Source: Aurelia coerulea
Taxonomy: Eukaryota > Cnidaria > Scyphozoa > Semaeostomeae > Ulmaridae
Length of the DNA stretch: 64,000 bases
Assembly (NCBI GenBank): GCA_039566865.1
Contig: CM076948.1
Coordinates: 12,597,001-12,661,000, forward strand
Direction: 5' to 3'
The notes under the pieces: generated by a model
Told to the model about the DNA's origin: nothing
Database searches by the model: none
What the model saw: the letters and a program-made list of their open reading frames with translations, nothing else
Translations under genes and position numbers: made by a program
Shown: positions 39,654 to 51,700 of the stretch, piece by piece
Layout: every line of letters begins with the position of its first letter
Position numbering within the stretch: position 1 is the first letter of the stretch

Positions 39654-40664
39654 GTTAACATTTACGCCCAAAGGAGTAAATGTATTTTAACGACAAGGCA
39701 ATCAGGTAGCCATCTTTGTTGTCATTGCCTTATAAGGCTCGGTATCGTCTCAGTCCCCCAATCAAGGCGCGTCCAAACCTCTTCATGCCTCGTGGAAAGT
39801 TGATCTCTCATGTTTGGTCATATAAAAAATTTCAGCAAATTTCTGTCGTGAAAGTACGAAGATGCTGAGGGTTTTGGTGCACTTACGTCGTTTATTTGGT
39901 GTCATTTATCAATTTGAGTTGTCTGCTCTAAGATTCGAGGAGAAAAGATTGGCTTTCTTGTCGCAGTATCGGATTTTGTTGAAGAGGGAAGACCCAAGAC
40001 ACTCGGAGGCCTAGATAGGCCCACCCTCTGTTGTCTGTAACCGCCGGAAGAACTCCGGGGCTTGGCTGTAAAAGTATCTACACAAGGACATAAACATAGT
40101 TAAAGAAAGGTACTACAATAAAGGTAGCCTCTGCACAGGTTCTGTCGTATGTACATGGATCAGTAATGGTTCATTGAGAGATCTTCCTGTCCAAACATGC
40201 CTTCATCAATTTGCGACTTAGAAAGTCAGTGTCACCATCGAGTTGTGTGACCTACCTTGAACCACTCAACACTGTTCACACAGGACTGACCGCTCATTTT
40301 GCAACAAACTGTTCCATATTTGGCAACGGATTGCTCCTTTTGCGCCTGCTTAACAGTCAGAAAAAAGCACCAAAGCCACCTCAACAAGTTGACATCATGT
40401 TCACTCTCTGGCTAATAAAGATACCTAAAGCAACGAGTTCGTATCACCTTGAACAATGCAATAACTACCAAACTACTGGTTTTCGTCTGTCTGTCGTCAC
40501 CCAACAAATTTGTCAGGGTAGCTCCTTTCTAGCAAGATCTTGGTCATACAGCTAATCATCAAACGCAGATGTGCCCTTCCCATCATCAGCACAGCAGCAA
40601 AGCAGTATTGATGAACAAGCGGTAGGTAGAAATGATTTTAGCAGGGTAATATGTTCTTCAATGT
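39654..40664. other. Island, left part: unique sequence, no gene recognised
   Basis: It begins with a terminal hairpin: CATTTAC (39659-39665) pairs with GTAAATG (39676-39682), with further CC/GG pairing inside. A second small hairpin, CCGGA-AGAAC-TCCGG, is at 40044-40058. The longest open frame (40211-40555) opens with TTG and reaches its first ATG only near 40398. I do not recognise its product, so I treat it as noncoding. Confidence 0.5.
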
Positions 40665-41932
40665 AAAAAAAAAAAAAAAAAAGTGCTTACAGCTCCTGAT
40701 TAACATTTACCTGGTTGGTGGGGTTGTGCAGGAACTTTTGTTACAAGGTGTTGCTCCTTTATTGCCTACATTTAGGTGTCACTTAGCACCCACTAACATC
40801 CCTAAGTCTTTTCTACTAGCTGGTATGACATTGAGATAGCCTATTACCCGAGCATTGCAATAACACATTATTACCCGGGCATAGCAAGGAGCAATTACCT
40901 ACTGTTTGAGCACCAACTCCATCATTGTACCTTTCTAGGTTCACAAATTTTAGCTCCTGCATTGCAATACAAGACCACCGGCAAACAAGCTTAACAAGTC
41001 CCAACCTGGACCCATGTATAAGGAACAAAACAAACATACAAAAATATTGGCACAACTTAATCTTTTGCAGTACACGTCTATAATACTAGTAAATGTAGTT
41101 TCATCATGAAGAATTAGGAGGATACCCACTGTCAAACCAGCAATAAAAGTAGTTGCTGTTGCTGTGTAGTGGGTTTACTGGCAAAACTGTTGTCCACGGT
41201 TTTTGTGGTTGAGTTAGTATCACATCATGCAGTAATCGCTTCGCATCAGACTTAGTTACCGTGTATAGTGATGTAATTGTTAAACTCCAAAAGATTGCAT
41301 GCAGTATTGGCAACCAACCCGCCTTCCCACACCCTCAATGAGTCAATTGGCCTTGCATATTTTGCTATTTTCCTGTGCAGCGATAAGATGGTCTGTTGTC
41401 TTTTTCAAACTTTCCTTGTATGAGCTAAAGGTATCTGTTGACTGCGTAACATCATTTGAAACCCTTCTGACTGGTAAATTCATGGTAAGCCCTTACGCAG
41501 CAAGAACCTGTTGCACAGGAATGGAGCAAAAATTTATGGCAGCTGTGTAGGAATATAGCTCCATGGTTTTACTCGCGGTTTTATCATGCGCTTCCAAGGC
41601 CCAGACTGTTTAAGCAGTACTAACAACCTGACATAAACAGAGTCTCATTGGAACCACTTAACTTTTAATATTCTTGTTAAGATAGGTGTAGCTCGTCCAA
41701 TGGTCCATTTACATCTCTGCCTTTTACTTAATTGATCATACTCTACTCACAGGTACAGGCAAAACACCAGTCCGTCCACGTACCATGACAACAACGGAAA
41801 TAACGGAAAGTAAAAAAAAAAAAAAAAAAAAATTAAGAATGAGATACAATAGCAGCCAGAATATGGCAACACCCCCCCCCCCCACCTTTGGTTTTTTGTT
41901 TTTGTCTTTTTTTTTTCAGGTATTTCTTCAGG
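40665..41932. other. Island, middle part with homopolymer tracts
   Basis: Contains A18 (40665-40682), A21 (41812-41832), C12 (41872-41883) and T10 followed by CAGG (41907-41920). An 18-bp near-repeat starting ATTACCCG is at 40843 and 40870 (16 of 18 bases alike). Several overlapping frames of 60-114 residues exist on both strands, none with a domain I recognise. The A tracts could be old retro-copy tails, but no target duplication is apparent beside them. The T10-CAG resembles a splice acceptor without any supported exon. Confidence 0.45.
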
Positions 41933-43316
41933 CAAATGAAGATAATCACTTTCTCCAACTTGTTGGTGAATATATTTTTACAATTTTTAACAAAAGTTTG
42001 CAAAGTCATACCAAATCTCAAAATAGATAATTCGTTGAAATATTCTCCCTCAAAGTACAGCTTGATCACTGCGCATGATTTAGCTACTCACTTGCTCACA
42101 TATTATCGTTACTATTATGATCATCATTAGCCATAATTGCTACTAAATACTTAGGTCTCACTTATAGGGAGGTAGAAGATACCATGTTTCTTTCAGATAT
42201 GGTATCTTATATAAATACTGCCTGGGTTTGAAAGCTGATCATGGTAATATTTGCTGGCTAGGAATGAATGTGAAGTTACTACAGTACTTGCACCAATTCC
42301 ACCACTGCTAGCTTCATTGCCTAGTCTCAGGAAGTTACAACTTATTACTCCCCAGGTTCTCTCTGGATAGGTCAGAGTTCCACCACTACTGTTACTTCAA
42401 ACTGAGTCCACAACTACTGACTCATAGGGCTTTTACTGGGCGGAGTAAGATAGGTAGCGCCTGAACTTGTGTGCACCATGTGACGATGTGTGCACCAGTA
42501 ATGTCACCAAAGCATATGGTCACACAAACAAGCGTTATAATTCTTTCCAAGACTAAACAATCATTCAGTTAACATATTTCGTCTTTCCGTCGGTCATTCA
42601 CTGAAGACTCCAAATGAAGTAGATCTGTCAATTGCTGAACCCCACTTCTTTAGTTTTTGCAGTGCAATCCAACACAAATCCGCTGTCAGTGTGCAGCATA
42701 TCCCTGGAACAATTGATCGGCTTGCGGCTTGCTTTCTTTTTTGTCTTGTTTCAGGTACCAAACCTCTAACAACTGGTCCCAATGGATGTCAACTAGCACC
42801 AGCACCACTTCAAGCTTGGAATCTTGACTAATTACAACACTCCTGCAGCACATCGAACCAGCACAATCACCAGGCTAAAAACTCTCAGTAACAATATGTC
42901 AGTTCAGCCATACCAATGAAATATCGATTGAGAAACAACTTCCCAGCATATCAGTCCTAAAAGCCCTACAAGTCACCACTTTCCCATTGGTGCAGCAACA
43001 ACAGCAGTTGCTGCTAAAGTTCCAGATTAGCTCATAAAAAACCTTTTGGCTGGTTGAGCAGCTGTTATGGACAGAATATTCGTACCCCTGACGGCATCTT
43101 TAGGAGTATCCCTAATGTTATTATTGGTACTTTAGTTGGTAGCTCGGAATCCTGGCAACCATTACAGGCTTTGGCAATATTGGGGTTGTATTTTGGCAGT
43201 GAATTTTGGCGGCTGGACCACCCTTATGGTGGTCAATGTTTCGTTGAAACCTCATAATATACATTTTAGCTCATATCCCTGCGGGTGGTCTGTCCGACCT
43301 CACTACTGGTCGTCAT
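41933..43316. other. Island, right unique part, no gene recognised
   Basis: No coding region is supported. Perfect inverted repeats are at 42176-42208 (AAGATACCAT / ATGGTATCTT, 13-base loop) and 42992-43014 (GCAGCAAC / GTTGCTGC, 7-base loop). The first is followed directly by TATATAAATA, which resembles a TATA box, but no transcript follows that I can support. TGTGTGCACCA-like sequence occurs twice near 42470-42495. Confidence 0.45.
42176..42208. other. Perfect 10-bp inverted repeat with 13-base loop
   Basis: AAGATACCAT (42176-42185) and ATGGTATCTT (42199-42208). Pairing resumes for two more bases after one mismatch. It could form a small hairpin. Nothing indicates a known RNA family. Confidence 0.7.
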
Positions 43317-43819
43317 TTCCCGAGTAGGGAAGTGAGTCCGGTGGTGAGAGAATTACTACTACTACTACTTCCCGGGTAGGGAAGTTCTCTCCGGGTAGGA
43401 GAGAGTTACTACTACTACTACTACTACTTCCCGGGTAGGGAAGTTCTCTCCGGGTAGGAGAGAGTTACTACTACTACTACTACTCCTACTTCCCGGGTAG
43501 GGAAGTTCTCTCCGGGTAGGAGAGAGTTGCTACTACTACTACTACTACTTCCCGGGTAGGGAAGAAAGGAATACTACTACTACTACTTCCCGGGTAGGGA
43601 ATAAGGGAATACTACTACTACTACTATTTCCCGGGTAGGGAAGAAGAGAATACTACTACTACTACTACTACTTCCCGGGTAGGGAAGAAGGGAATACTAC
43701 TACTACTACTACTTCCCGGGTAGGGAAGAAGGAAATACCACTACTACTACTACTTCCCGGGTAGGGAAGAAGGGAATTTCTCTCCGGGTAGGAGAGAGTT
43801 ACTACTACTACTACTACTA
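43317..43819. repeat. Hairpin minisatellite with ACT microsatellite spacers
   Basis: A compound tandem array. Hairpin type 1 is CTTCCC-GGGTA-GGGAAG (ten occurrences, starting with a variant TTCCC-GAGTA-GGGAA at 43317 and a full copy at 43368-43384). Hairpin type 2 is CTCTCC-GGGTA-GGAGAG (four occurrences, for example 43387-43403). Runs of ACT separate the units. The first three full units are about 60 bp (type 1, type 2, ACT run). Later ones are about 40-45 bp (type 1, AAGGGAAT-like linker, ACT run), and one more type 2 hairpin comes at the end. The first variant sits inside a longer inverted repeat (CTCACT 43299-43304 with AGTGAG 43331-43336) and may be the founder. Confidence 0.93.
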
Positions 43820-43940
43820 GGGGGAAATTATTACTACGTGAGTTGTTGTATTTTTAGAGTACTACTTTAATTGAATGCGACCCCAAGTAACTGCCAAAGC
43901 TTGTCTATTTTCTCTGTGTTTACCTGGCCGCAGGAGTTAA
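43820..43940. other. Island right tail and junction
   Basis: Unique 121 bp after the minisatellite, ending GCAGGAGTTAA before satellite sequence. It is AT-rich then mixed, with no gene. The short frame 43871-44056 simply reads through the junction into satellite. Confidence 0.6.
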
Positions 43941-46649
43941 TGTTTATTTTCTCAAAGAAAACAGAATATAAAGGCAAAAAGTGTGGTTTAACGTACTTTA
44001 GTAGCTACAATTTATATTATAAACAGTATTGCACTCATCGTTCTTTAAAACTTTAGTTCTGCGAGTTACTTCTTTTATAGCACTATATTAGTGCTGCAGC
44101 AACCATTCTTGGAAACATTACTATAGACATTAGTTTTTTCTTTAGTCTCACTTTAGCTTTACTGCATAAACAAACATCGATTAATTAAATGTTTATTTTC
44201 TGAGAGATAACAGAATATTAACACAAAAAGTGTGGAATAACGTACTTTAGTAGCTACAATTTATATTATAAACAGTATTGCACTCATCGTTCTTTAAAAC
44301 TTCAGTTCTGCCAGTTACTTCTTTATAGCTCTATATTAGTGCTGCAGGAACCATTTTTGGAAACATTACTATAGACATTAATTTTTCCTTTAGTCTCACT
44401 TTAGCTTTACTGCATAAACAAACATCGATTGATTAAATGTTTATTTTCTCAAAGAAAACAGAATATAAAGACAAAAAGTGTGGATTAACGTACTTTTGTA
44501 TCTGAAATTTATAATATAAAGAGTATTGTACTCATCTTACTTTAAAACTTTACTTCTGCCAGTTACTTCTTTTATAGCACTATATTAATGCTGCAGCAAC
44601 CATTTTTGGAAACATTACTATAGACATTAGTTTTTTCTTTAGTCTCACTTTAGCTTTACTGCATAAACAAAGATCGATTAATTAAATGTTTATTTTCTCA
44701 AAGAAAACAGAATATAAAGACCAAAATTGTGGATTAACGTACTTTAGTAGGTACAATTTATATTATGAATAGTATTGCACTCATCGTTCTTTAAAACTTT
44801 AGTTCTGCAAGTTACTTCTTTTATAGCACTATATTAGTGCTTCAGCAACTATTCTTGGAAATATTACTAGATACATTAGTTTTTTCTTAAGTCTCACTTT
44901 AGCTTTACTGCATAAATAAACATCGATTAATTAAATGTTTATTTTCTCAAAGAAAACAGAATATAAACACAAAAAGTGTGGATTAACATGCTATAGTAGC
45001 TACAATTTATATTATAAACAGTATTGCACTCATCGTTCTTTACAACTTTAGTTCTGCGAGTTACTTCTTTTATAGCACTATATTAGTGCTGCAGCAACCA
45101 TTCTTGGAAACATTACTATAGACATTAGTTTTTTCTTTAGTCTCACTTTAGCTTTACTGCATAAACAAACATCGTTTAATTAAATGTTTATTTTCTGAGA
45201 GATAACATAATATAAACACAAAAAGTGTGGAATAACGTACTTTAGTAGCTACAATTTATATTATGAACAGTATTGCACTCATCGCTCTTTACAACTTTAG
45301 TTCTGCCAGTTACTTCTTTTATAGCACTATATTAGTGCTGCAGATGCCATTCTTGGAAATATTAAACAAGACATTAGTTTTTTCTTTAGTCTCACTTTAG
45401 TTTTACTCTATAAATAAACATCGATTAATTAAATGTTAATTTTCTCAAAGAAAACAGAATATAAACACAAAAAGTGTGGATTAACGTACTTTAGTAGCTG
45501 TAAATTATATTATAAACAGTATTGCACTCATCGTTCTTTACAACTTTAGTTCTGCGAGTTACTTCTTTAATAGCACTATATTCGTGCTGCAGCAACCATT
45601 CTTGGAAACATTACTATAGACATTAGTTTTTTCTTTAGGATAATTTTAGCTTTACTGCATAAACAAACATCGATTAATTAAATGTTAATTTTCTGAGAGA
45701 AAACAAAATACAAACACAAAAACTGTGGATTAACGTATTTTAGTAGCTAAAATTTATACTATAAGGAGTATTGGACTCGTCGTCCTTCAAAACTTTAGTT
45801 CTACCAGTAACTTCTTTTATAGCACTATATTAGTTTCGCCGCAACCATTCTTGGAAACATTACTATAGACATTAGCATTTTCTTTAGTATCATTTTAGCT
45901 TTACTGCATAAACAAACGTCGATTAATTAAATGTTTATTTTCTCAAAGAAAACAGAATATAAACACAAAAAGTGTGGATTAAGGTACTTTAGTAGCTACA
46001 ATTTATATTATAAACAGTATCGCACTCATCGTTCTTTACAACTTTAGTTCTGCCAGTTACTTCTTTTAAAGCTCTATAATAGTGCTGCAGCAACCATTTT
46101 TGGAAACATTACTATAGACATAAGTTTTCCCTTTAGTCTGTTTTTAGCTTTACTGCATAAACAAAGATCGATCGATTAAATGTTTATTTTCTGACAGATA
46201 ACAGAATATAAACACAAAAAGTGTGGATTAAGGTACTTTAGTAGCTACATATAATATTATAAACAGTATTGCACTCATCGTTCTTTAAAACTTTAGTTCT
46301 GCCAGTTACATCTTTTATAGCACTATATTAGTTGCTGCCGCAACCTTAATTTTAATTACATTTTAGATTAACTGCCTAAACAAATATCGATTAATTAAAA
46401 GTTTCTTTTCTCAAAGAAAACAAAGTATAAACACAAAAAGTGTGGACTAACGTACTTTAGTAGCTACATATAATATTATAAACAGTATCGCACTCATCGT
46501 TCTTTACAACTTTAGTTCTGCCAGTTACTTCTTTTATAGCACTATATTAGTGCTGCAGCAACCATTCTTGGAAACATTACTATAGACATTAGTTTTTTCT
46601 TTAGTCTCACTTTAGCTTTACTGCATAAACAAACATCGATTAATTAAAT

Positions 46650-49600
46650 GTCTATTTTCTGAGAGATAACAGAATATAAACACAAAAAGTGTGGAATAAC
46701 GTACTTTAGTAGCTACAATTAATACTATTAACAGTATCGCACTCATCGTTCTTTACAACTTTAGTTCTGCCAGTTACTTCTTTTATAGCACTATATTAGT
46801 ACTGGAGCAACCATTCTTGGAAACATTACTACAGACATTAGTTTTTTCTTTAGTCTCACTTTAGCTTTACTCTATAAATAAACATCGATTAATTAAATAT
46901 TTATTTTCTCAAAGAAAACAGAATATAAAGACAAAAAGTGTGGATTAACGTAGTTTAGTAGCTGCAATTTATATTATAAGGAGTATTGCACTCATCGTTC
47001 TCTAAAACTTTAGTTCTGTCAGTTACTTCTTATATAGCACTACATTAGTGCTGCAGCAACCTTAATTTTAATTACATTTTAGATTTACTGCATAAACAAA
47101 TATCGACTAATTAAAAGTTTATTTTCTCAAAGAAAACGAAGTATAAAGACTAAACTTGTGGATTAACATACTTTAGTAGTTACAATTTATATTATAAACA
47201 GTATTGCACTCATCGTTCTCTAAAACTTTAGTTCTGCCAGTTACTTCTTTTATAGCACTATGTTAGTTGCTGCAGCAACCTTAATTTTAATTACATTTTA
47301 GATTTACTGCATAAACAAATATCGATTAATTAAATGTTTATTTTCTCAAAGAAAACAAAGTATAAACACAAAAAATGGGGACTAACATACTTTAGTATCT
47401 GAAATTTATAATATAAAGAGTATTGTACTCATCGTACTTTAAAACTTTAGTTCTGCCAGTTACTTCTTTTACAGCACTATATTCGTGCTGCAGGAACCAT
47501 TCTTGGAAACATTACTATAGACATTACTTTTTTCTTTAGGATAATTTTAGCTTTACTGCATAGACGAACGTCGATTAATTAAATGTTTATTTTCTGAGAG
47601 AAAACAAAATAAAAACACGAAAAACTGTGGATTAACGTATTTTAGTAGCTAAAATTTATAGTATAAAGAGTATTGGACTCGTCGTCCTTCAAAACTTTAG
47701 TTCTACCAGTAACTTCTTTTATAGCACTATATTAGTTTCGCAGCAACCATTCTTGGAAACATTACTATAGACATTAGTTTTTTCTTTAGTCTCACTTTAG
47801 CTTTACTGCATAAACAAATATCGATTATTAAATGTTTATTTTCTCAAAGAAAACAGAATATAAAGGCAAAAAGTGTGGATTAACGTACTTTAGTAGCTGG
47901 AATTTATATTATAAAGAGTATTGCACTCATCGTTCTCTAAAACTTTAGTTCTGCCAGTTACAACTTTTATAGCACTATATTAGTTGCTGCAGCAACCCTA
48001 ATTTTAATTACATTTTAGATTTACTGCATAAACAAATATCGATTAATTAAAAGTTTATTTTCTCAAAGAAAACAAAGTATAAAGACTAAAAATGTAGATT
48101 AACGTACTTTAGTAGTTACAATTTATATTATAAACAGTATTGCACTCATCGTTCTTTAAAACTTCAATTCTGCCAGTTACTTCTTTTATAGCTCTATATT
48201 AGTGCTGCAGCAATCATTTTTGGAAACATTATTATAGACATTAGTTTTTTCTTTAGTCTCACTTTAGCTTTACTGCATAAATAAACATCGATTAATTAAA
48301 AGTTTATTTTCTCAAAGAAAACATAATAAAAAGACCAAAATTGTCGATTAACTTACTTTAGTAGTTACAATTTATATTATAAATAGTATCGCACTCATCG
48401 TTCTTTACAACTTTATTTCTGCCAGTTACTTCTTTTATAGTACTATATTAGTGCTGCAGCAACCATTCTTGGAAACATTACTATAGACATTAGTTTTTTC
48501 TCTAGTCTCACTTTAGCTTTACTGCATAAACAAACATCGATTGATTAAATGTTTATTTTCTGACAGATACTAGAATATAAACACAAAAAGTGTGGACTAA
48601 CGTACTTTAGGAGCTACAATTAATATCATAAACAGTATTGCACTCATCGTTCTCTAAAACTTTAGTTCTGCCAGTTACTTCGTTTATAGCATTATACTAG
48701 TGCTGCAGCAACCTTAATTTCAATTACATTTTAGCTTTACTGCATAAACAAACATCGATTAATAAATGTTTATTTTCTCAAAGGAAACAAAGTATAAACA
48801 CAAAAAGTGTGGACTAACGTACTTTAGTAGCTGCAATTTATATTATAAAGAGTATTGCACTCATCATTCTCTAAAACTTTAGTTCTGCCAGTTACTTCGT
48901 TTATAGCATTATACTAGTGCTGCAGCAACCTTAATTTCAATTACATTTTAGCGTTACTGCATAAACAAACATCGATTAATAAATGTTTATTTTCTCAAAG
49001 AAAACATAAAAAAAAGACCAAAATTGTGGATTAACTTGCTTTAGTAGTTACAATTTATATTATAAATAGTATCGCACTCATCGTTCTTTACAACTTTAGT
49101 TCTGCCAGTTACTTCCTTTATAGCACTATATTAGTGCTGCAGCAACCATTCTTGGAAACATTACTATAGACATTAGTTTTTTCTTTAGTCTCACTTTAGC
49201 TTTACTGCATAAGCAAACATCGATTAATTAAATGTTTATTTTCTGAGAGATAACAGAATATAAACACAAAAAGTGTGGACTAACGTACTTTAGGAGCTAC
49301 AATTAATATTATAAACAGTATTGCACTCATCGTTCTCTAAAACTTTAGTTCTGCCAGTTACTTCTTTTATAGCACTATATTAGTTGCTGCAGCAACCTTA
49401 ATTTTAATTACATTTTAGATTTACTGCATAAACAAATATCGATTAATAAATGTTTATTTTCTCAAAGGAAACAAAGTATAAACACAAAAAGTGTGGACTA
49501 ACGTACTTTAGTAGCTGCAATTTATATTATAAAGAGTATTGCACTCATCATTCTCTAAAACTTTAGTTCTGCCAGTTACTTCGTTTATAGCATTATACTA

Positions 49601-51700
49601 GTGCTGCAGCAACCTTAATTTCAATTACATTTTAGCGTTACTGCATAAACAAACATCGATTAATAAAAGTTTATTTTCTCAAAGAAAACAAAGTATAAAG
49701 ACTAAAATTTTGGATTAACGTATTTTAGTAGTTACAATTTATATTGTAAACAGTATTGCACTCATCGTTCTTTAAATTTTCAGTTCTGCCAGTTACTTCT
49801 TTTATAGCTCTATATTAGTGCTGCAGCAACCATTTTTGGAAACATTATTATAGACATTAGTTTTTTCTTTAGTCTCACTTTAGCTTTACTGCATAAATAT
49901 ACATCGATTAATTAAATGTTTATTTTCTGAGAGATAACAGAATATAAACACAAAAAGTGTGGAATAACGTACTTTAGTAGCTACAATTAATACTATTAAC
50001 AGTATCGCACTCATCGTTCTTTACAACTTTAGTTCTGCCAGTTACTTCTTTTATAGCACTATATTAGTACTGGAGCAACCATTCTTGGAAACATTACTAC
50101 AGACATTAGTTTTTTCTTTAGTCTCACTTTAGCTTTACTCTATAAATAAACATCGATTAATTAAATATTTATTTTCTCAAAGAAAACAGAATATAAAGAC
50201 AAAAAGTGTGGATTAACGTAGTTTAGTAGCTGCAATTTATATTATAAGGAGTATTGCACTCATCGTTCTCTAAAACTTTAGTTCTGTCAGTTACTTCTTA
50301 TATAGCACTACATTAGTGCTGCAGCAACCTTAATTTTAATTACATTTTAGATTTACTGCATAAACAAATATCGACTAATTAAATGTTTATTTTCTCAAAG
50401 AAAACAAAGTATAAACACAAAAAATGGGGACTAACATACTTTAGTATCTGAAATTTATAATATAAAGAGTATTGTACTCATCGTACTTTAAGACTTTATT
50501 TCTGCCAGTTACTTCTTTTATAGCACTACATTCGTGCTGCAGCAACCATTCTTGGAAACATTACTATAGACATTAGTTTTTTCTTTAGGATAATTTTAGC
50601 TTTACTGCATAGACGAACGTCGATTAATTAAATGTTTATTTTCTGAGAGAAAACAAAATAAAAACAGAAAAACTGTGGATTAACGTATTTTAGTAGCTAA
50701 AATTTATATTATAAGGAGTATTGGACTCGTCGTCCTTCAAAACTTTAGTTCTACAAGTAACTTCTTTTATAGCACTATATTAGTTTCGCAGCAACCATTC
50801 TTGGAAACATTACTATAGACATTAGTTTTTTCTTTAGTCTCACTTTAGCTTTACTGCATAAACAAATATCGATTATTAAATGTTTATTTTCTCAAAGAAA
50901 ACAGAATATAAAGGCAAAAAGTGTGGATTAACGTACTTTAGTAGCTGGAATTTATATTATAAAGAGTATTGCACTCATCGTTCTCTAAAACTTTAGTTCT
51001 GCCAGTTACTTCTTTTATAGCACTATATTAGTTGCTGCAGCAACCCTAATTTTAATTACATTTTAGATTTACTGCATAAACAAATATCGATTAATTAAAA
51101 GTTTATTTTCTCAAAGAAAACAAAGTATAAAGACTAAAAATGTAGATTAACGTACTTTAGTAGTTACAATTTATATTATAAACAGTATTGCACTCATCGT
51201 TCTTTAAAACTTCAATTCTGCCAGTTACTTCTTTTATAGCTCTATATTAGTGCTGCAGCAATCATTTTTGGAAACATTATTATAGACATTAGTTTTTTCT
51301 TTAGTCTCACTTTAGCTTTACTGCATAAATAAACATCGATTAATTAAAAGTTTATTTTCTCAAAGAAAACATAATAAAAAGACCAAAATTGTCGATTAAC
51401 TTACTTTAGTAGTTACAATTTATATTATAAATAGTATCGCACTCATCGTTCTTTACAACTTTATTTCTGCCAGTTACTTCTTTTATAGTACTATATTAGT
51501 GCTGCAGCAACCATTCTTGGAAACATTACTATAGACATTAGTTTTTTCTCTAGTCTCACTTTAGCTTTACTGCATAAACAAACATCGATTGATTAAATGT
51601 TTATTTTCTGACAGATAACAGAATATAAACACAAAAAGTGTGGACTAACGAACTTTAGGAGCTACAATTAATATTATAAACAGTATTGCACTCATCGTTC
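46650..51700. repeat. Higher-order duplication, 3.05-3.27 kb offset
   Basis: About 46650-48650 matches 49920-51700. The offset is 3269 bp at the start (46661/49930) and 3049 bp further on (47561/50610 at the private TAGACGAACG variant; 48541/51589). The 220 bp step equals one B-type monomer, present near 47100-47320 in the first copy and missing from the second. Confidence 0.87.

Larger units (their letters stand above)
39654..43940. mobile_element. 4,287 bp non-satellite island inserted in the array
   Basis: The satellite stops after ...CGATTATTAAA (39653) and resumes at TGTTTATTTT (43941). The same monomer is uninterrupted at 59547-59567: the left flank matches at offset 19904 and the right flank at 15617. 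The difference gives an insert of exactly 4,287 bp between positions equivalent to 59557 and 59558. AGTTAA is present at both ends (39653-39658 and 43935-43940), a possible 6-bp target duplication, although the paralogue itself lacks AGTTAA. Base composition is clearly richer in G+C than the satellite. It has no long terminal inverted repeats and no recognisable transposase, reverse transcriptase or other gene. It is either a non-autonomous mobile element with a minisatellite core or a captured piece of euchromatin. Confidence 0.75.

Noticed and set aside
40211..40555. 114-residue frame in the island
   Set aside because: Opens with TTG, has its first ATG near 40398, and shows no recognisable domain, signal or repeat. 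The length is what chance allows in less AT-rich sequence. Transcript data or a protein homology hit would change this.
41747..42130. Overlapping frames on both strands around the A21, C12 and T10 tracts
   Set aside because: Their Lys, Pro/Gly and Phe runs come from homopolymers and the frames overlap antisense to each other.
41907..42752. Splice-acceptor-like sites (T10 CAGG at 41907; polypyrimidine-CAG near 42720-42752)
   Set aside because: No adjoining open exon with recognisable protein similarity and no matching donor that I can support.
43317..43819. CRISPR-like array
   Set aside because: Spacers are ACT microsatellite runs, not unique sequence, unit lengths vary, and the setting is eukaryotic satellite DNA.
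39654..43940. piggyBac or Helitron insertion
   Set aside because: TTAA is present at both ends, but the termini beside it do not form matching inverted repeats. The insert lies between A and T but does not begin with TC or end with CTRR.
43871..44056. 61-residue frame across the island's right junction
   Set aside because: Chance read-through from unique sequence into a satellite monomer.
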